DNA from: an uncultured Ruminococcus sp.
GTDB taxonomy: Bacteria > Bacillota > Clostridia > Oscillospirales > Ruminococcaceae
Assembly: GCA_900550695.1 (NCBI GenBank)
Contig: URTF01000013.1
Span: 1-37,706, forward strand
Direction of reading: 5' to 3'
Length of the DNA: 37,706 bases
The notes under the pieces were generated by a model. The model had not been told where the DNA came from. It ran no database searches and worked only from the letters and a program-made list of their open reading frames with translations. Each line of letters opens with the position of its first letter. Positions within the stretch are counted from its first letter, which is position 1. This document shows, in pieces, positions 28,991 to 37,185 of the stretch. The position numbers were made by a program, and so were the translations under genes.

Positions 28991-29492
28991 AAACAAGGCT
29001 GTGCTTATCAGCATTAAACCAAAATGGTGCGAGCTTATCGCAGACGGCAAAAAAACTATCGTAGTCCGCAAGACAAAGCCAAAGTTGAAACCGCCGTTTA
29101 AGTGCTATATTTATTGCACAAAAGATAAGAATAATCATTTTTGGACTGGAAAGCGTTATTCTTATTTTGACGATCGCAGCCATAATGCATTTGATAAGGA
29201 CGGAAACGGCAAAGTCATAGGCGAGTTTGTATGTGACAGAATTGACATCATTGATATCATTGATGACCCTGTAATGACATATATACGTGTCAATCAACTC
29301 AATCAACACCCAGACATATGTATTACAGCCGAAACTTGCCTTAATATTAATCAATTACAACGTTACCTCAACGATAAAAAAGGATACGGTTGGCACATAT
29401 CCGACCTCAAGATTTACGATGAGCCAATAGAACTTAGCGAGTTTGGACTTACACGCCCGCCGCAAAGTTGGTGCTATGTTGAGGAGGGCTGA
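28980..29492 (+). CDS. ASCH-domain protein
   Basis: A 170-residue protein with the ASCH fold pattern of phage RNA-binding-like proteins: AVLISIKPKWCELIADGKKT at the start, then KCYIYCT, GKVIGEFVCDRI and a final WHISDLKIYD with PPQSWCYV. ASCH proteins are thought to bind RNA or modified nucleosides; the conserved GKKT basic loop near residue 24 fits that. TTAGGAGGAAA supports the ATG. The exact role is unknown. Confidence 0.82.
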   Translation: METENKAVLISIKPKWCELIADGKKTIVVRKTKPKLKPPFKCYIYCTKDKNNHFWTGKRYSYFDDRSHNAFDKDGNGKVIGEFVCDRIDIIDIIDDPVMTYIRVNQLNQHPDICITAETCLNINQLQRYLNDKKGYGWHISDLKIYDEPIELSEFGLTRPPQSWCYVEEG

Positions 29493-29494
29493 CA

Positions 29495-29788
29495 ATGGTT
29501 GAAAAAACATACATAGAGCGTGAGCCGGTAATTCAGTTTATTGAACACGGACTGAATGAAAAGAAATTCGGCTATGATGCGATTGAAATTTTGGGAGAAA
29601 TTCAATTTACTTCTGCTGCCGACGTTGCGCCCGTGAAGCACGGGCATTGGACGCAGGTTGACAAGAACAAGTGCGAATGTAGCAATTGCGGCATTATTGT
29701 ACTAATTGCAGTGTACCCGCACGGCGACAAAAATTATTGTCCCAACTGCGGCGCAAGAATGGACGGAGGTGATAAAAATGAAGATTAA
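29495..29788 (+). CDS. Zinc-ribbon phage protein
   Basis: A 97-residue protein with an N-terminal helix, a linker PVKHGHWTQV and a zinc ribbon CECSNCG...YCPNCGARM, an arrangement common in Firmicute phages. GAGGAGGG precedes the ATG, 2 nt after the previous stop. It overlaps the next gene by 11 nt. Confidence 0.8.
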   Translation: MVEKTYIEREPVIQFIEHGLNEKKFGYDAIEILGEIQFTSAADVAPVKHGHWTQVDKNKCECSNCGIIVLIAVYPHGDKNYCPNCGARMDGGDKNED

Positions 29789-29963
29789 ATGCACGATAGA
29801 GTTTCACAGTAGTTGTATCGGGAAATGTACCTTGTGTGGTAAAACTTTTTCGGGAGAAGAATCCGCTGTCCGCAAAAGAGAGGTAATGCACATAATGTTT
29901 CGTCACCCAATTAAATTTGCGAAATGTATGTGGGGCGGAAAGGATAGCGATAAAAATGCTTGA
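29778..29963 (+). CDS. Small Cys/His-rich protein
   Basis: A 61-residue basic protein beginning MKIKCTIEFHSSCIGKC. It has a CxxxCxxC cluster followed by HIMFRH, a possible C2H2-like metal site. GGAGGTGATAA fixes the ATG at 29778 within the end of the preceding gene; the longer frame from 29706 is a shadow. The function is unknown. Confidence 0.68.
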   Translation: MKIKCTIEFHSSCIGKCTLCGKTFSGEESAVRKREVMHIMFRHPIKFAKCMWGGKDSDKNA

Positions 29964-30240
29964 CCTCATAGACCGAAAGGTGATGCTGAAAACTCTCGAA
30001 AGCAGCGGAGTGCTTGGCGAATTCGCAAAATTTCTGATAAAAAAACAGCCTACGGTCGATGCCGTGGAAGTAGTTCGCTGCAAAGACTGCAAGCACTATC
30101 GCAACAGTCCGAACGGACTTTGCTACCTCCACACCGAGCCGTGCGACAATGCTAAAGGCTATAAAGGCGTGGCGGTATGCGTCGAAGATGACAGCTTCTG
30201 CAGTTACGGAGAAAGAGAGGATAACAATGGCAAGAAATAA
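29956..30240 (+). CDS. Cys-rich phage protein of the CKDCKxY type
   Basis: A 94-residue protein with a helical start (MLDLIDRKVMLKTLES), the linker PTVDAVEVV and a metal-binding end RCKDCKHYRNSPNGLCYLH...FCSYGER. The VVRCKDC segment is shared with the gene at 30227-30541, so the two are partial paralogues. GGAAAGGATAG precedes the ATG. Very common in Clostridial prophages, with no known role. Confidence 0.75.
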   Translation: MLDLIDRKVMLKTLESSGVLGEFAKFLIKKQPTVDAVEVVRCKDCKHYRNSPNGLCYLHTEPCDNAKGYKGVAVCVEDDSFCSYGEREDNNGKK

Positions 30241-30541
30241 ATACGGTATGCAAAAAATAGTACAGAATGACTTGCAGCAATGTATTAACAGCTTTAGACG
30301 TATGCGGAACGGCGGTATAGGCATAGCAGATGAATGTGTTGAACAGACTTGCAAAATGGCGTTAAAGCATATTGATAAGCTTGAAGCAAAGTTAGAAAAT
30401 TCTGTGGAGGTCGTAAGATGTAAAGATTGTTATTACTATGACCAACATGAAGATTACTGCGATATGTTTGGCTTTGACCCGCCAAGTGACGAATTTTATT
30501 GCCGTGACGGTAAAAGAAAGGACGGTGAACCCAATGACTAA
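30227..30541 (+). CDS. Cys-rich phage protein, paralogous C-terminus
   Basis: A 104-residue protein with a different, basic helical N-terminus (ARNKYGMQKIVQNDLQQCI). Its C-terminus EVVRCKDCYYYDQHEDYC...FYCRDGKRK copies the plan of the preceding gene. Domain shuffling between neighbouring small genes is the likely origin. GAGAGGATAAC supports the ATG at 30227; it overlaps the previous gene by 14 nt. Confidence 0.75.
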   Translation: MARNKYGMQKIVQNDLQQCINSFRRMRNGGIGIADECVEQTCKMALKHIDKLEAKLENSVEVVRCKDCYYYDQHEDYCDMFGFDPPSDEFYCRDGKRKDGEPND

Positions 30542-30761
30542 ATATATATGTGATATCTGTAAAAAAGTATATACAGGCTATGATGGCTGTAAATTCATTT
30601 ACACCGGGGCAGCCGATTGCTCTATTGATGTTTGCCCCGATTGTATGTGTAAAATAAAAGGCAACGATCAAGAAGTGCGGAACGCCGCCGCAAATGCCAT
30701 TAACAGCATCATCAATAAGCCTGAAAGCGAGGAAAGCAGCAATGCCGGCTCCACCGAATGA
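30534..30761 (+). CDS. Small zinc-finger-like protein
   Basis: A 75-residue protein: TKYICDICKKVYTGYDGC and DVCPDCMCK give two CxxC knuckles about 30 residues apart, a standard zinc-ribbon spacing. An acidic helical tail follows. AAAGGACGGTG precedes the ATG, inside the end of the previous gene. Confidence 0.72.
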   Translation: MTKYICDICKKVYTGYDGCKFIYTGAADCSIDVCPDCMCKIKGNDQEVRNAAANAINSIINKPESEESSNAGSTE

Positions 30762-30951
30762 ACACCCGAAACTCAAACCGTCCTGTAAAGGCTGCGAACA
30801 GAGAAACGAGCGTTGCCACATAAACTGCGAGAAGTATAAAGCATTTTGCGAAACGCTCGAAGACTTCAAAGCATTTGCAAAAGAGCAGGACAGCCGACTT
30901 GTAAGCACGATCTCATCGTTGCAAAGTTCAAATTGTCGGAGAAAGGCGTGA
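30742..30951 (+). CDS. Small Cys-rich protein
   Basis: A 69-residue protein starting MPAPPNEHPKLKPSCKGCEQ, with CKGC, CHINC and a helical tail (ALKDF-like ETLEDFKAFAKEQ). The CKGCxxRxxxCHxxCExY pattern recurs in phages of Firmicutes. GCGAGGAAAG lies before the ATG, within the preceding gene. Confidence 0.7.
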   Translation: MPAPPNEHPKLKPSCKGCEQRNERCHINCEKYKAFCETLEDFKAFAKEQDSRLVSTISSLQSSNCRRKA

Positions 30952-30953
30952 AA

Positions 30954-31253
30954 ATGACGGAAGACGAAAGAACCGAAAATCAGCAAAAATACCTGTCAAG
31001 AAAATTGAAACACCCTACAATATGCAGAATTTGCGGAAAGCCTGTCACTCCCTGTTATCTCCCAAATAGAAGATTATCATCAAAGAGATATCACGAAGAC
31101 TGTATCATAAACAGCGCAATACAGTCTATTGCCGCAGGAACAAAAACAATGGACGGCGATCCTGCCTTGAAAAGAGCCGTTTCGCACGGCTTTACAAGAA
31201 CCGAACTGTTAAAAATAATGGAAGAAAGGAATGTTGAAAATGACCGAACGTGA
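30954..31253 (+). CDS. Small zinc-ribbon-like protein
   Basis: A 99-residue protein with ICRICGKPVTPC and YHEDCI, likely one metal site, then a helical C-terminus ending in RTELLKIMEERNVEND. GAGAAAGG precedes the ATG at 30954; a GTG at 30948 is an alternative. It overlaps the next gene by 14 nt. Confidence 0.68.
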   Translation: MTEDERTENQQKYLSRKLKHPTICRICGKPVTPCYLPNRRLSSKRYHEDCIINSAIQSIAAGTKTMDGDPALKRAVSHGFTRTELLKIMEERNVENDRT

Positions 31254-31494
31254 ATATATTTCAAGCCTTGTCAATAAAGGCATTTCATCTGCCACAAAAA
31301 CATTGCTTGAAGAAACAAAAAGGATCGTCGCCGAAACTCATCGCTTTGATTCGGCAGTCGACCATAAACATACGCTGTCCGAACTGGTCGCAGATCACCT
31401 TATAAAAAACGGCGTTGCAATAAAATCTGCAGACTGCGACGGCTGTGAAAAATGTGCCGCCTACTGCGCAAACTGCAATAAAAGGAAGAGGTGA
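31240..31494 (+). CDS. Small helical protein with Cys-rich C-terminus
   Basis: An 84-residue protein: a helical body (TEREYISSLVNKGISS...) and an end CDGCEKCAAYCANCNKRKR with three overlapping CxxC pairs. GAAAGGA is 9 nt before the ATG at 31240; the ATG at 31231 would be too close. Function unknown. Confidence 0.68.
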   Translation: MTEREYISSLVNKGISSATKTLLEETKRIVAETHRFDSAVDHKHTLSELVADHLIKNGVAIKSADCDGCEKCAAYCANCNKRKR

Positions 31495-31501
31495 GCGTGA
31501 A

Positions 31502-31753
31502 ATGAGAGAAGTAACTTGCTATATCTGCGGCAATAAACGTAAAGTCAATCGTAAAACTGGACTTGAATGTTATATCTGCCCCGACTGCAAAGGCAACAAA
31601 GAAAAGCAGATGAACCGCATCTTTACCAAAGATACCGTTTTTCTTGTCTGCAAATGGTACGGTGAGGGAATGAGTGTAAAGAGAATAGCCGATATCCTCA
31701 AAAGAAGTGAGGAAAACGTCCGTCTTGCTTTGAAAAAAGGCGGCGTGATATGA
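31502..31753 (+). CDS. Zinc-finger plus HTH small protein
   Basis: An 83-residue protein with a zinc ribbon at the N-terminus (CYICGNK...CYICPDCKG). A helix-turn-helix-like C-terminus follows (FLVCKWYGEGMSVKRIADIL, then EENVRLALKKG). It could bind DNA as a small early or middle regulator. GAGGTGAG precedes the ATG, and it overlaps the next gene by ATGA. Confidence 0.7.
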   Translation: MREVTCYICGNKRKVNRKTGLECYICPDCKGNKEKQMNRIFTKDTVFLVCKWYGEGMSVKRIADILKRSEENVRLALKKGGVI

Positions 31754-32064
31754 AGTCACCGCTCAAAAAACGTGCCGTATTCTCCAACAAGGAAATGCAG
31801 GAGTATATCGACAAAGCTTGGGAACAGCACAGGAAGGAAGAGTTCGAGAACTGCAAGCGTGACATCATCGCACAGCTTATGTCTGCCTGCTGTATGGCTC
31901 TTCATACAACATTCGGGTTCGGAGAGAAACGCCTTAACGAATTTAAAAAAGCGGTCGAAGAAACGCTCAGATTTGAAGTTTTCGGCAAAAAGTCTACAAC
32001 GCAGGACTGCATCGATACAATGCGAAATAAGTTCGGCATCGACTTCGACAAAAGAGAGGACTGA
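31750..32064 (+). CDS. Hypothetical helical protein
   Basis: A 104-residue basic, mostly helical protein, KSPLKKRAVFSNKEMQEYID..., with a Cys-Cys pair (SACCMALHTTFGFG) and a C-terminal region LNEFKKAVEETLRFEV. No family is recognised. It is translationally coupled to the preceding gene and precedes the sigma-like regulator by 5 nt, so it may work with it at the early-to-late switch. Confidence 0.65.
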   Translation: MKSPLKKRAVFSNKEMQEYIDKAWEQHRKEEFENCKRDIIAQLMSACCMALHTTFGFGEKRLNEFKKAVEETLRFEVFGKKSTTQDCIDTMRNKFGIDFDKRED

Positions 32065-32069
32065 AACCA

Positions 32070-32597
32070 ATGGAAGAACGTAATACCCACGACAAAATAG
32101 CACTTTCACGCAGGATTTTCGCTTCATACAACCGTATGAAACTTAAGATCAGCTCACTTTCCCAAAGCATAGACTTTTATTCCAAGCATAAGGACAGCGA
32201 AATTCAGAAAGACATACATAGCCTTTCCGTTTCCCACCCGTCAGGCGGTGGCGGCGGTTCAAACCCGAATGTTTCAGCCGATAAGCTCCCGAGCATCGTC
32301 GAGCAGGAAGATGCCCTTTCCGCCGAATATGATTCGCAGATATCGGAAATGAAATTCAGGCGCAATGTCTACATCTATGCCGTTGAAAGTATCGACAACT
32401 TCGTGAACCACCTTTCAGAAGAGCAGGAAAAAATCATAAAAATGCTCTATCTTGGGAAAGACCATAAAACTTTCGGCGAAATATCAGCCAAGATAAACCT
32501 CTCGGAGCGCAGGATAAAGCAGATAGTCAATGCCATACTGCTTGAATACGCCGAAACGCTGAACTATGATATTGATCTCATAGTAAAAAATTTATAA
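32070..32597 (+). CDS. ArpU/sigma-like late transcription regulator
   Basis: A 175-residue protein with a helical N-terminus and a Gly/Ser-rich hinge (SHPSGGGGGSNPNVS) followed by the conserved LPSIVEQED. The C-terminal domain resembles sigma-70 region 4: LSEEQEKIIKMLYLGKDHKT, then FGEISAKINLSERRIKQIVNAIL as the helix-turn-helix. In Gram-positive phages this family closes the early operon and turns on late genes. GAGAGGACTG precedes the ATG. Here the late genes are on the opposite strand, so its target promoter must lie beyond the right edge. Confidence 0.8.
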   Translation: MEERNTHDKIALSRRIFASYNRMKLKISSLSQSIDFYSKHKDSEIQKDIHSLSVSHPSGGGGGSNPNVSADKLPSIVEQEDALSAEYDSQISEMKFRRNVYIYAVESIDNFVNHLSEEQEKIIKMLYLGKDHKTFGEISAKINLSERRIKQIVNAILLEYAETLNYDIDLIVKNL

Positions 32598-32606
32598 AAA
32601 AAGAAA

Positions 32607-32637
32607 AAAGGGTTCGGGATTTTGCCCCGAACCCTTT
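32607..32637. terminator. Terminator between converging early and late operons
   Basis: AAAGGGTTCGGG (32607-32618) and CCCGAACCCTTT (32626-32637) form a 12-bp perfect stem. On the minus strand it is followed by a long T-rich run, making a strong terminator for the late operon. On the plus strand the tail is TTTGAATTTG, weaker. Confidence 0.88.
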
Positions 32638-32657
32638 GAATTTGAATTGTCAGTTTG

Positions 32658-33512
32658 TTAAAATGCCGTCCCGAATTGTGAAACGCCTTGACCTTCGTAT
32701 TTTTCACCCGTATCTCTGTAATACCAGTCGCCTATCAGTATCCAAGTAGTATTTTCAAAATTCTTGGTTGCTGATATGCTGCTGTCATAATCGGTTCTTA
32801 TTAATTCACCATTGAGATACACAGTAGCTTTGCTATAGTTTAGTAAAAAGCGGACGTTGCTATCATTAGCAGAAATAATTATACCCGAACTCGATCCGTA
32901 GTAAATATATTTAGACGTGCCGATCTCGTGTATAGCAATAGCTGAACCATCGGGAATGATAACATCGTCAGATGTTACATCAGCATCGCTGTTGCTATCG
33001 GACAATCCTGTCTTATATGCCTCAATCAACTCCGCAATAAGCTCGGATGCGATCTTATTTGCTCCGACCATATAACCGAGTGCTACACCGTCTGCGGCGG
33101 AATACGGCAAATGATTGCCCGATAAAACAGGTGGTTCAGATAGATATATTTCATCGTTTTCAGCGTTTACAATTTTACATAATTCTGCATTTTCATCATA
33201 TTCTGCATGAAAGAGCAATGAGCCGTCAGCTTTTGATATATCTGTGATAAACGACGCCGACCATTTATTTGTTATGGTTTGATTGCCAAGCTTTGTGAAA
33301 GTAATCTTACAGATATTCTCAACAGTAAGGATATAATCATTTTTTATAATTGTTGGTGTTTCGGCTGATCTGTCTGTTGTGGTATATACCGTAAGCAAAC
33401 TGCCGAAAGGAACTACGCCTACAATATCTTTGCCAACATTTTCACCGCCACCCGCATTCAACCCGTCATTATACCCCATCCCATATCCGTAAGCAATATC
33501 TCTTGCGTTCAT
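32658..33512 (-). CDS. Distal tail-module protein
   Basis: A 284-residue protein of unknown family. The N-terminus NARDIAYGYGMGYNDGLNAGGG is Gly/Tyr-rich and recurs around residues 136-155 (AADGVALGYMVGANK), suggesting two related collar-like segments. The rest is beta-rich, with Ser/Asn/Asp-heavy sequence typical of surface-exposed fibres. AAGGAGCTG precedes the ATG at 33512, 4 nt after the long tail gene. It is the last gene of the late operon in this window and probably decorates or completes the tail tip; receptor binding is possible. Confidence 0.65.
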   Translation of the reverse strand: MNARDIAYGYGMGYNDGLNAGGGENVGKDIVGVVPFGSLLTVYTTTDRSAETPTIIKNDYILTVENICKITFTKLGNQTITNKWSASFITDISKADGSLLFHAEYDENAELCKIVNAENDEIYLSEPPVLSGNHLPYSAADGVALGYMVGANKIASELIAELIEAYKTGLSDSNSDADVTSDDVIIPDGSAIAIHEIGTSKYIYYGSSSGIIISANDSNVRFLLNYSKATVYLNGELIRTDYDSSISATKNFENTTWILIGDWYYRDTGEKYEGQGVSQFGTAF

Positions 33513-33516
33513 AAAA

Positions 33517-36090
33517 TCAGCTCCTTGTTATTTCCGTAGCGTTCCCGTTACTGTCCGTAATTTTGGTTATTCTCCCGTCCGAATCTCTTACGAGCGAAAA
33601 ATCATATTTCCGATATTTTCCGTCACTCTTCCTGTTCCCCGAAACAAAGCTTAAAGCCGTGTCCGAAACATTGATCGAACTGAACCATTCGGGAGAGGTC
33701 TCCTCGATATATCCAGTCACAACTTTACCTTTGTATATCTTCGTCCCCGACTGGAAATCAAAATACGCAGGCGAAGTTTCGACCTCATTTCCGCTTTCAT
33801 CGGTTTCCTTTTTTGCAGGAAAGACCCTCACAATTACTTTTCCGTCAGCCGCAAAAGCGACAGGACGTTCACCGACCGAGGAAAGACAAATGCCGCCGTC
33901 TGTGTTCTCGTTAGTGTAAACAGAGCCTTCGTGTTCCCAACCGCCTTCGCCGTCGTTAAGCTCGGCGTTCCACTTGTACATATTGATACGACCGCCTTTT
34001 ATGACAGTGCGCTCGTTGTTCGACGTTGAAATGATCTTTCCCGATACAGTGTTTCCGTTCGGGTCTAAAGCGTTACAGCCTTCGATCGTGCCGTCAGCAT
34101 ATAAAACCATAGTGCCGTTCTGTGCCTTTATCTTGTTATCCTCAATAAGCCAACCGCCGATCTCACCCGAAGTAGCCGTGATTTTGCCTGTTATTTCAAG
34201 AACGCCCTCGTTATATTGAATCGCCGATTTTACAGTACCGTCTTCATTGAAAACCTTAAAATAAAACTCTGTAGGCGATATCTTACAGCAAGTCTTGATA
34301 TTTCCTGCATCGTCCTTTGAAGCGAAATAAATAAGCATTTCGTTCTTTGAAAAAACAACATTGCTGTTTTCCGTAGATGCCGAAAAAGCACCGTTTATGT
34401 TCACTCCCTCGGCATAAAGCGCACCGTCCGCACTGACGGTGAATTTGCCGTTCGCCGCCACAATTTCACCGTTCGCCGTAAGTGCAAGAGCATTGTTTAC
34501 ATTTACAATACCGCCTTCAAGTATCTCCCAAGAGCCGATATATCCCGACTTTGCCGTTATTTTGCCCTCAAATTCACCTGTCGCCGCTTTGAGTTCGCCC
34601 GAGAACGTACCCGTTGCCGCCTGTAAAGCTCCCTTGAATGTGCCGCTCGCACCGTACAGATCACCGCTGAAAACGATATTGCCCGTTTCGCCGTCCATAT
34701 AGATTTTTACATCATTCTGCCTGTCACGAACAACAATACCGCCGTTGTAAACGTCAATACCGTCTATCGAAATAGAGGTCTTGCCCGTCCGTTCGTAGCC
34801 GTCAACGCCAATGACCTTGAATCCCGCTTCAAGAGCCTGATTTGTAAGCTGAACATAAGAGGTCATTGTCTGTCTTGTGCCGTCCTCGCTGTTCATTATT
34901 ACATCGTCGGAAGAAAGCTTTCCCATAAGGTCAACAAGATTGTTCACCTTGTCTGCACTTGTGAGTGCATATTTGATCTTTGCCGCAAAAACTTCCTTTT
35001 CATCTCCGAGTGTCACGGACGAACAGTTCCACGGACGGAAAAATTCGTATTTCTTTTCGGTCACTCTCGCACGGTATCTGTTCTCGGAAAGGTCTTCATC
35101 TGCAACATCGACCATATCCGAAACATCAAACGAAACACCGCTGTTTTCAAGCAAAGGGCGGTCAATAAGCGAAATTTTAAGCGTTACCTGCGGAGTTGAA
35201 AGCTTTTTAAGCTCACGTTCGCCCCAAACGATAAGATCACCGACGTTTGATATATCATTGTTTTCAATAAGTCCGTAAAGGGGAGTGGAAGTGTAGGAAT
35301 AATCTTCAAGATATTCCTTGCCGTCATTCGATGCCGCAATGTTCAGACCGTCCTTGCCGTAAACATAAAGCCTTGTCACAATATTCTTGCTTATATTTCG
35401 TTCAAGCCCCGTTTCGTTGAACCGAAACCGAATTCCATAGCCATTGTAAGGCTGAAAAATCTCTTCCGAGCGCAAATGAACTATCTTCTGTAAGCTGTCA
35501 AAAATAAGTATCCCGCCCCAAAGCGACTGAATAGCCTTTATGTTCTCCAGTATGCTCTTTTTGTCACTTTCAAGGTCAAATTTGCCGTCAACGTCAACTG
35601 TTCCGACCGTCCACCCCGAGCCGTACAGCAAAGCATATAAAGCATAAGCCGCCGAACCTTTTTCATAAGGATTCACGATCTCCTCGCCATTTACAACAAG
35701 TGGAGCGATACCGCCGCTTAAAATAACGACCATAGTGTTGTCAATATGATCGTATGTCGTAGTCGAATTGTAAGCCGTTATATAAGCCTTGCCGAGAAGA
35801 TACTGCCGCTCTACAAGACTTATCTGTGCCGAATTTTTATTGCTTGTGTCCTTTTTTTCGTTGAAGCTGTCACCGTCATAAAGCTGTGTGTAGACCTTGC
35901 CGTCAGCAACAACGAGATTTTCAGCATTTTGAAGAAATTCGTATTTTTCCGAACTTGTCAGCATCGTGAACGAAAGAGTGCTTTCGCCGCCCTGCTTGTT
36001 TTCAACAAAGCATTCGGAAACGCCGTCCCTTTCACGAAGCTTCGTAAGAACTGCACCGTCCTTGTTGGTAATATACATTGCTTTATCCAT
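33517..36090 (-). CDS. Long phage tail protein (tail-tip / receptor-binding)
   Basis: An 857-residue protein. The N-terminal ~380 residues look like the siphovirus tail-associated (gp18/Tal-like) domain that forms the tail-tip baseplate: MYITNKDGAVLTKLRERDGV, then ESTLSFTML and GIRFRFNETGLERN. The middle (about 475-550) has short repeats of the type GTFxGxLxAATG (GASGTFKGALQAATGTF and related), common in phage side-fibre shafts, followed by beta-rich segments to the end. AGGAGCGG precedes the ATG at 36090. It probably connects the tail tube to the host surface. No peptidase active site was identified, so it may be purely structural. Confidence 0.8.
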   Translation of the reverse strand: MDKAMYITNKDGAVLTKLRERDGVSECFVENKQGGESTLSFTMLTSSEKYEFLQNAENLVVADGKVYTQLYDGDSFNEKKDTSNKNSAQISLVERQYLLGKAYITAYNSTTTYDHIDNTMVVILSGGIAPLVVNGEEIVNPYEKGSAAYALYALLYGSGWTVGTVDVDGKFDLESDKKSILENIKAIQSLWGGILIFDSLQKIVHLRSEEIFQPYNGYGIRFRFNETGLERNISKNIVTRLYVYGKDGLNIAASNDGKEYLEDYSYTSTPLYGLIENNDISNVGDLIVWGERELKKLSTPQVTLKISLIDRPLLENSGVSFDVSDMVDVADEDLSENRYRARVTEKKYEFFRPWNCSSVTLGDEKEVFAAKIKYALTSADKVNNLVDLMGKLSSDDVIMNSEDGTRQTMTSYVQLTNQALEAGFKVIGVDGYERTGKTSISIDGIDVYNGGIVVRDRQNDVKIYMDGETGNIVFSGDLYGASGTFKGALQAATGTFSGELKAATGEFEGKITAKSGYIGSWEILEGGIVNVNNALALTANGEIVAANGKFTVSADGALYAEGVNINGAFSASTENSNVVFSKNEMLIYFASKDDAGNIKTCCKISPTEFYFKVFNEDGTVKSAIQYNEGVLEITGKITATSGEIGGWLIEDNKIKAQNGTMVLYADGTIEGCNALDPNGNTVSGKIISTSNNERTVIKGGRINMYKWNAELNDGEGGWEHEGSVYTNENTDGGICLSSVGERPVAFAADGKVIVRVFPAKKETDESGNEVETSPAYFDFQSGTKIYKGKVVTGYIEETSPEWFSSINVSDTALSFVSGNRKSDGKYRKYDFSLVRDSDGRITKITDSNGNATEITRS

Positions 36091-36105
36091 AGCTGCCGCT
36101 CCTTT

Positions 36106-37122
36106 TTACATTATGAAATATTTATCTCTCCAACGAACGCAGTCGCAGCCCTCGACCGTGTTTTCTCCAATATGGAAAACAGGAAAGTCAAGGTAAAATG
36201 CCCCCGCAAGATATTTTTGAGTGCCGTCCGACTTTTCAAGGAATACAGTTTCCTTGTCGCAGTCAATTGTAACAATATCTCCCGATTCCGTATCGATAGC
36301 GATTTGATATTCAGCCCCGTTCACTTTGATAACGGGGTTGTTTTTTTCTCCTTCGAGAACGATAACAGGATATACCTCTCTGTCACCCTCTGCAATACAA
36401 CTGCCGTCCCCACGGACAGCCTTTTCTTTAACGCCATATCCATATACCTCGTAGCACTTTAAGGCTATATCCAAGCCGCAGTAGGCAGGATTGCGGCTGA
36501 ACGCCGAAGTTGAAACCTTTACGCCGTATATCTTGCCCCTGAAAAGCATATAGCGAAGCCTGCGAACGGAACGGTCTATGTGCGCCGACATCTTCCTGAT
36601 CCAGTTTTCACGCTCCGCAACCGAACCGAACTCATTCTTCATAAAAAGCACAAGGTCAAAAAGGCGGTATGAATACTTCATATCAATAGGAATTTCGCCG
36701 TCAAGTCCCGTTATCTGCTCCGAGGTTTCACGCAAAGAGGGTATCTCCCCGAACTTTGAAGAACGCATATTGACCGACATATCGAACGGATATATCATAA
36801 CATCTCCGTTCGTGTATTCCTTGATCTCAAAGTCAACTATCGTCATTTCGGAGCTTTCACAAGGCATTGCGGAAACGCCCTCGCTGTTCACAGCGTAAAC
36901 CCTGAAACGAACCTTTCCGTGATCGGGATATTTCGCCGCATCAAAAGTAAATTCCGTCCCCGTGCCGCTGTATAAAAGCTTGAATTCTCTCGAATTGTCA
37001 GCCTTGACGTATAACTTGTAGCTCTCTGCATCTTCAGCAGCCGCCCACGATACAATAGCCGTCTTGTCAAACATAACGATATCGGGAACTGTTATAGCAA
37101 ATATTCTTTCGGGTAAAGCCAT
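36106..37122 (-). CDS. Distal tail (Dit)-like protein with FN3-like N-terminus
   Basis: A 338-residue protein. Residues ~10-95 resemble a fibronectin type III module (AIVSWAAAEDAESYKLYVKA...GKVRFRVYAVNSEG). The rest has a Dit-like layout, with NWIRKMSAHIDRSVRRLRYM and ALKCYEVYGYGVKEK as conserved points. Dit forms the ring joining tail tube and tip. Its place directly upstream of the Tal-like gene and after the tape-measure end is the canonical order Tmp-Dit-Tal. GAAAGGACGG precedes the ATG at 37122. Confidence 0.75.
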   Translation of the reverse strand: MALPERIFAITVPDIVMFDKTAIVSWAAAEDAESYKLYVKADNSREFKLLYSGTGTEFTFDAAKYPDHGKVRFRVYAVNSEGVSAMPCESSEMTIVDFEIKEYTNGDVMIYPFDMSVNMRSSKFGEIPSLRETSEQITGLDGEIPIDMKYSYRLFDLVLFMKNEFGSVAERENWIRKMSAHIDRSVRRLRYMLFRGKIYGVKVSTSAFSRNPAYCGLDIALKCYEVYGYGVKEKAVRGDGSCIAEGDREVYPVIVLEGEKNNPVIKVNGAEYQIAIDTESGDIVTIDCDKETVFLEKSDGTQKYLAGAFYLDFPVFHIGENTVEGCDCVRWRDKYFIM

Positions 37123-37185
37123 ATTGACCGTCCTTTCTGTTATAAAAGCGCAAGGCAGAATAAAGATACCGCCTTGCGCCGCATT

